A stretch of 64,000 nucleotides of DNA, from positions 1 to 64,000 of the forward strand of contig NZ_PEGH01000017.1 of the NCBI RefSeq assembly GCF_002737755.1, given 5' to 3'. The notes under the pieces were generated by a model. The model saw only the letters and a program-made list of their open reading frames with translations, was not told the origin of the DNA and did no database searches. This stretch comes from Caulobacter sp. BP25 (GTDB taxonomy: Bacteria; Pseudomonadota; Alphaproteobacteria; Caulobacterales; Caulobacteraceae). The first letter of the stretch is position 1. The number at the start of each line of letters is the position of its first letter. Shown piece by piece: positions 63,201-64,000 of this stretch. The position numbers and the translations under genes are program-made.

Positions 63201-63451
63201 GGTGGCGTCCGGAGATCCGCGTCGGCTATCGCCAGACCCTGGCGGGCGACATCGGCGACACCGTGGCGCGCTTCCGGGGGGGAGAATCCTTCACCCTGAC
63301 CTCGACCGCCGACAAGCAGGGCGCGGCGACCCTGGGCTTCGCCATCCGCGCGGGCTCGACCATGTCGTACGTGGCGCTGGAAGGCGGGGCCGAGGCGGCC
63401 AAGAAGCAGAACCGGTACTATCTGCGATTCTCGGGCCGAGCGATGTTCTAA
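60212..63451 (+). CDS. autotransporter with acidic, calcium-binding-like inserts
   Basis: This is a 1079-residue type V secretion protein. The signal peptide ends at AAGDALA (residue 24). The passenger, about 25-720, is made of repeats such as NSGSITIEGMDSAGISLEAH and LVHSGSISVTGDRGYGIRIA, consistent with a beta-helix. It carries very acidic inserts at about 110-128, 281-305, 478-497 and 520-547; the last contains DTDTDGDGVDDADEP, like a thrombospondin type 3 calcium site. The C-terminal beta-barrel domain (about 800-1079) has WVQQISTLIRREDG, GFVAGYEAMGDAGGALGVTL and ends in YYLRFSGRAMF with terminal Phe. It is probably displayed on the cell surface. A cell-adhesion role is possible but not shown. 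Confidence 0.85.
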   Translation: MSHKFLIVTAAAAPMLLAAGDALAEVQVTSSSRTTAITTASPNGGAADDVKVTEDGVITLSTSGPIVTLDSDNTVTINGGLASVGVDDSVGVLVIGGKTGSVTSDGSISLTEDYDYEDSDDDGDYDGLFAKGYRRYGIRLTGSNAFTGTITNSGSITIEGMDSAGISLEAHLVGNLVHSGSISVTGDRGYGIRIAAPVTGNVTLEGSTSVLGEGSVGVAVDSAIDGAFVLQGSVSSTGYRITSRYSDPDDRALIDADDMLEGGGGVNITANVSGGVLLDVPPTDTNDDTSDDEDGDGVTDSSEGSASISVYGGAPALKVGSDSNTVTLGAVGTGDDAYGLIIKGAVSASSPYDGVETTAVQIGGDADYQTLITGGIRITGTVSASGYEAQTNGLHLKSGAIADTIWNAGTISAYTTSEGDFSTRALVIDSGAQVSTLNNDGVITASVLGEKGTSYAILDNSGTLSTINNTRTIAAYVTATDDDYDTDDDNDDASDETVTGKAIAIDVSKNTTGVTITQTGVDDGDDGDDDVDDTDTDGDGVDDADEPAILGKILLGSGDDQLNILNGTVIGEISFGNGADSLTIDGGGYVLTTLSDSDGRLDISIGSGTLGLLNTEDLKVSNLTLGADSKLIFSVDPAAGTATRLVADTATIASGANLGLVFNNLLTTASTFEVITAGTLTAGDISQDLLGDAPYLYVAKAYQSGNSIDIDVRRRTASEAGMTRNQASAYDAVFTALSKNDDIASAFLNQNTKDGFYNLYNQMLPDQGLGMFSALQAVNQQISAATMIRPDLDDRYGPDSVWVQQISTLIRREDGEDQGSETQALGFVAGYEAMGDAGGALGVTLAAVSIEEHDTTAKVGEHTTNALIQAGVYWRRSIGGWRFNLGGGAGYGWLTGDRSFYSEDVDADGEADASATSVAHWNGATANAFAGMAYEQTVGRYFIRPEARLDYLYFTEGKRSETGGGDGFDLIRDARSFSNLSGDAGIVFGAQFGKTVWWRPEIRVGYRQTLAGDIGDTVARFRGGESFTLTSTADKQGAATLGFAIRAGSTMSYVALEGGAEAAKKQNRYYLRFSGRAMF

Positions 63452-63572
63452 GGCTTGCAAAATTAGGCCACAAAGCCGCCTTAATTGCGATTGTTTCAAT
63501 ACACTGCGAAGGTATTTCCGCCGCTAGCCGCCGGTACAGCTTCAAGGGTTCTCGGACCCAGGAGCGTGTGGC

Positions 63573-64000
63573 GTGCAACAAAGAATCCTTCTCCTCGATG
63601 CCGATCTCGAAGCGCGGTCGTACATGTGCGACCTGCTTTCCCGCCATGAGTATGAGGTCGTCACGGCCTCATCCGGCCAACAGATGGACCGCATCCTGAC
63701 GACCACGGCGGTGGACGCGGTCGTTCTAGACATCATGCTACCGGGCGAGGGCGGCTTCTCGGTCTGCAACCGTCTGCGCAACCAGAACCCCGCCCCCGGT
63801 GTCATCGTGGTCAGCGCCATGGCCGAGGAAAGCGACGTGGTGGTGGGCCTTGAGATCGGCGCCGATGACTATGTGGCCAAGCCCTATCGCTCTCGCGAAC
63901 TCCTCGCGCGGATCCGCGCCGTCCTGCGCCGCCGCCAGGCCAGCATGCGCCCCAATCCCGACGACGACCACGCCAATGTCTACCGCTTTGAGGGATGGCG
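63573..64000 (+). CDS. OmpR-type response regulator, cut by window edge
   Basis: A GTG at 63573 follows GGAG with an eight-base gap and opens a frame to the window end (142 residues visible). Receiver features: ILLLDADLEARSYMCDLLSR, phospho-acceptor Asp53 in VVLDIMLPGEGGF, VIVVSAMAEESD and Lys in DDYVAKPYRSRELLARIRAV, followed by LRRRQAS and a linker where a winged-helix domain normally starts. The acidic pocket has Asp9/Asp11 in place of the usual DD pair (LLLDADLE). The output domain lies outside the window. Confidence 0.85.
   Translation, partial: MQQRILLLDADLEARSYMCDLLSRHEYEVVTASSGQQMDRILTTTAVDAVVLDIMLPGEGGFSVCNRLRNQNPAPGVIVVSAMAEESDVVVGLEIGADDYVAKPYRSRELLARIRAVLRRRQASMRPNPDDDHANVYRFEGW

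Overview
The window looks like a high-GC alphaproteobacterial chromosome of the Caulobacter/Phenylobacterium type. The evidence is the gene content: two large TonB-dependent receptors (one of the Xanthomonas/Caulobacter type), a long chemotaxis operon beside flagellar hook and filament genes, an ECF sigma factor followed by a tiny partner, and an autotransporter. The species assignment is an inference from style, not a database result.

Layout. 0-3.5 kb: a sulfotransferase-like gene and a TonB-dependent receptor, each with one apparent frameshift. 4-7.3 kb: a three-gene minus-strand operon built around a papain-fold cysteine protease with two unrecognised partners. 7.4-17.3 kb: an MFS transporter overlapping a SARP/BTAD-type regulator, a PAP2 phosphatase/haloperoxidase-like protein, an SDR, an HTH protein, a second TonB receptor and a GPH-type sugar symporter. 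17.3-28 kb: a sulfide and persulfide module with persulfide dioxygenase, TauE/SafE exporter, two cysteine-bearing ArsR regulators, rhodanese, sulfide:quinone reductase, thioredoxin 2, a small membrane protein and the three parts of an RND/MFP/TolC efflux pump. AT-rich palindromes that look like shared operators lie in two of its divergent promoters.

28-34.4 kb is an accessory segment bounded by a truncated IS6-type transposase with degenerate repeats on one side and tRNA-Arg(CCU) on the other. It holds the most interesting object in the window: a compact minus-strand operon that starts with two tandem small peptides (49 and 46 aa) sharing an EELEEIIAYS leader-like motif but with divergent Ser/Thr/Asp-rich tails ending in Trp. 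They are followed by a membrane M50 metalloprotease, an unrecognised 171-179 aa protein, an FGE/SUMF1-fold protein lacking the FGE cysteines, an LpxL-fold acyltransferase-like protein lacking the HX4D/E acid, and an alpha/beta-hydrolase lipoprotein. I interpret it as a candidate undescribed RiPP (ribosomally made, modified peptide) system.

34.5-39.9 kb encodes glycan synthesis and export: GT61, a WbsX/RgpF-type protein, and a Wzt/Wzm-like ABC exporter. 40-51.2 kb is a chemotaxis cluster: one soluble MCP-like gene converging on a nine-gene operon STAS-cheY-cheA-cheW-mcp-mcp-cheW-cheR-cheB. 51.4-59.1 kb holds flagellar rod-hook-filament genes: flgD-flgE-orf-flgK-flgL leftward and flagellin-fliD-fliS rightward. 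59.2-64 kb holds an ECF sigma factor with a small overlapping gene, a large autotransporter with acidic calcium-binding-like inserts, and the start of a response regulator cut by the window end.
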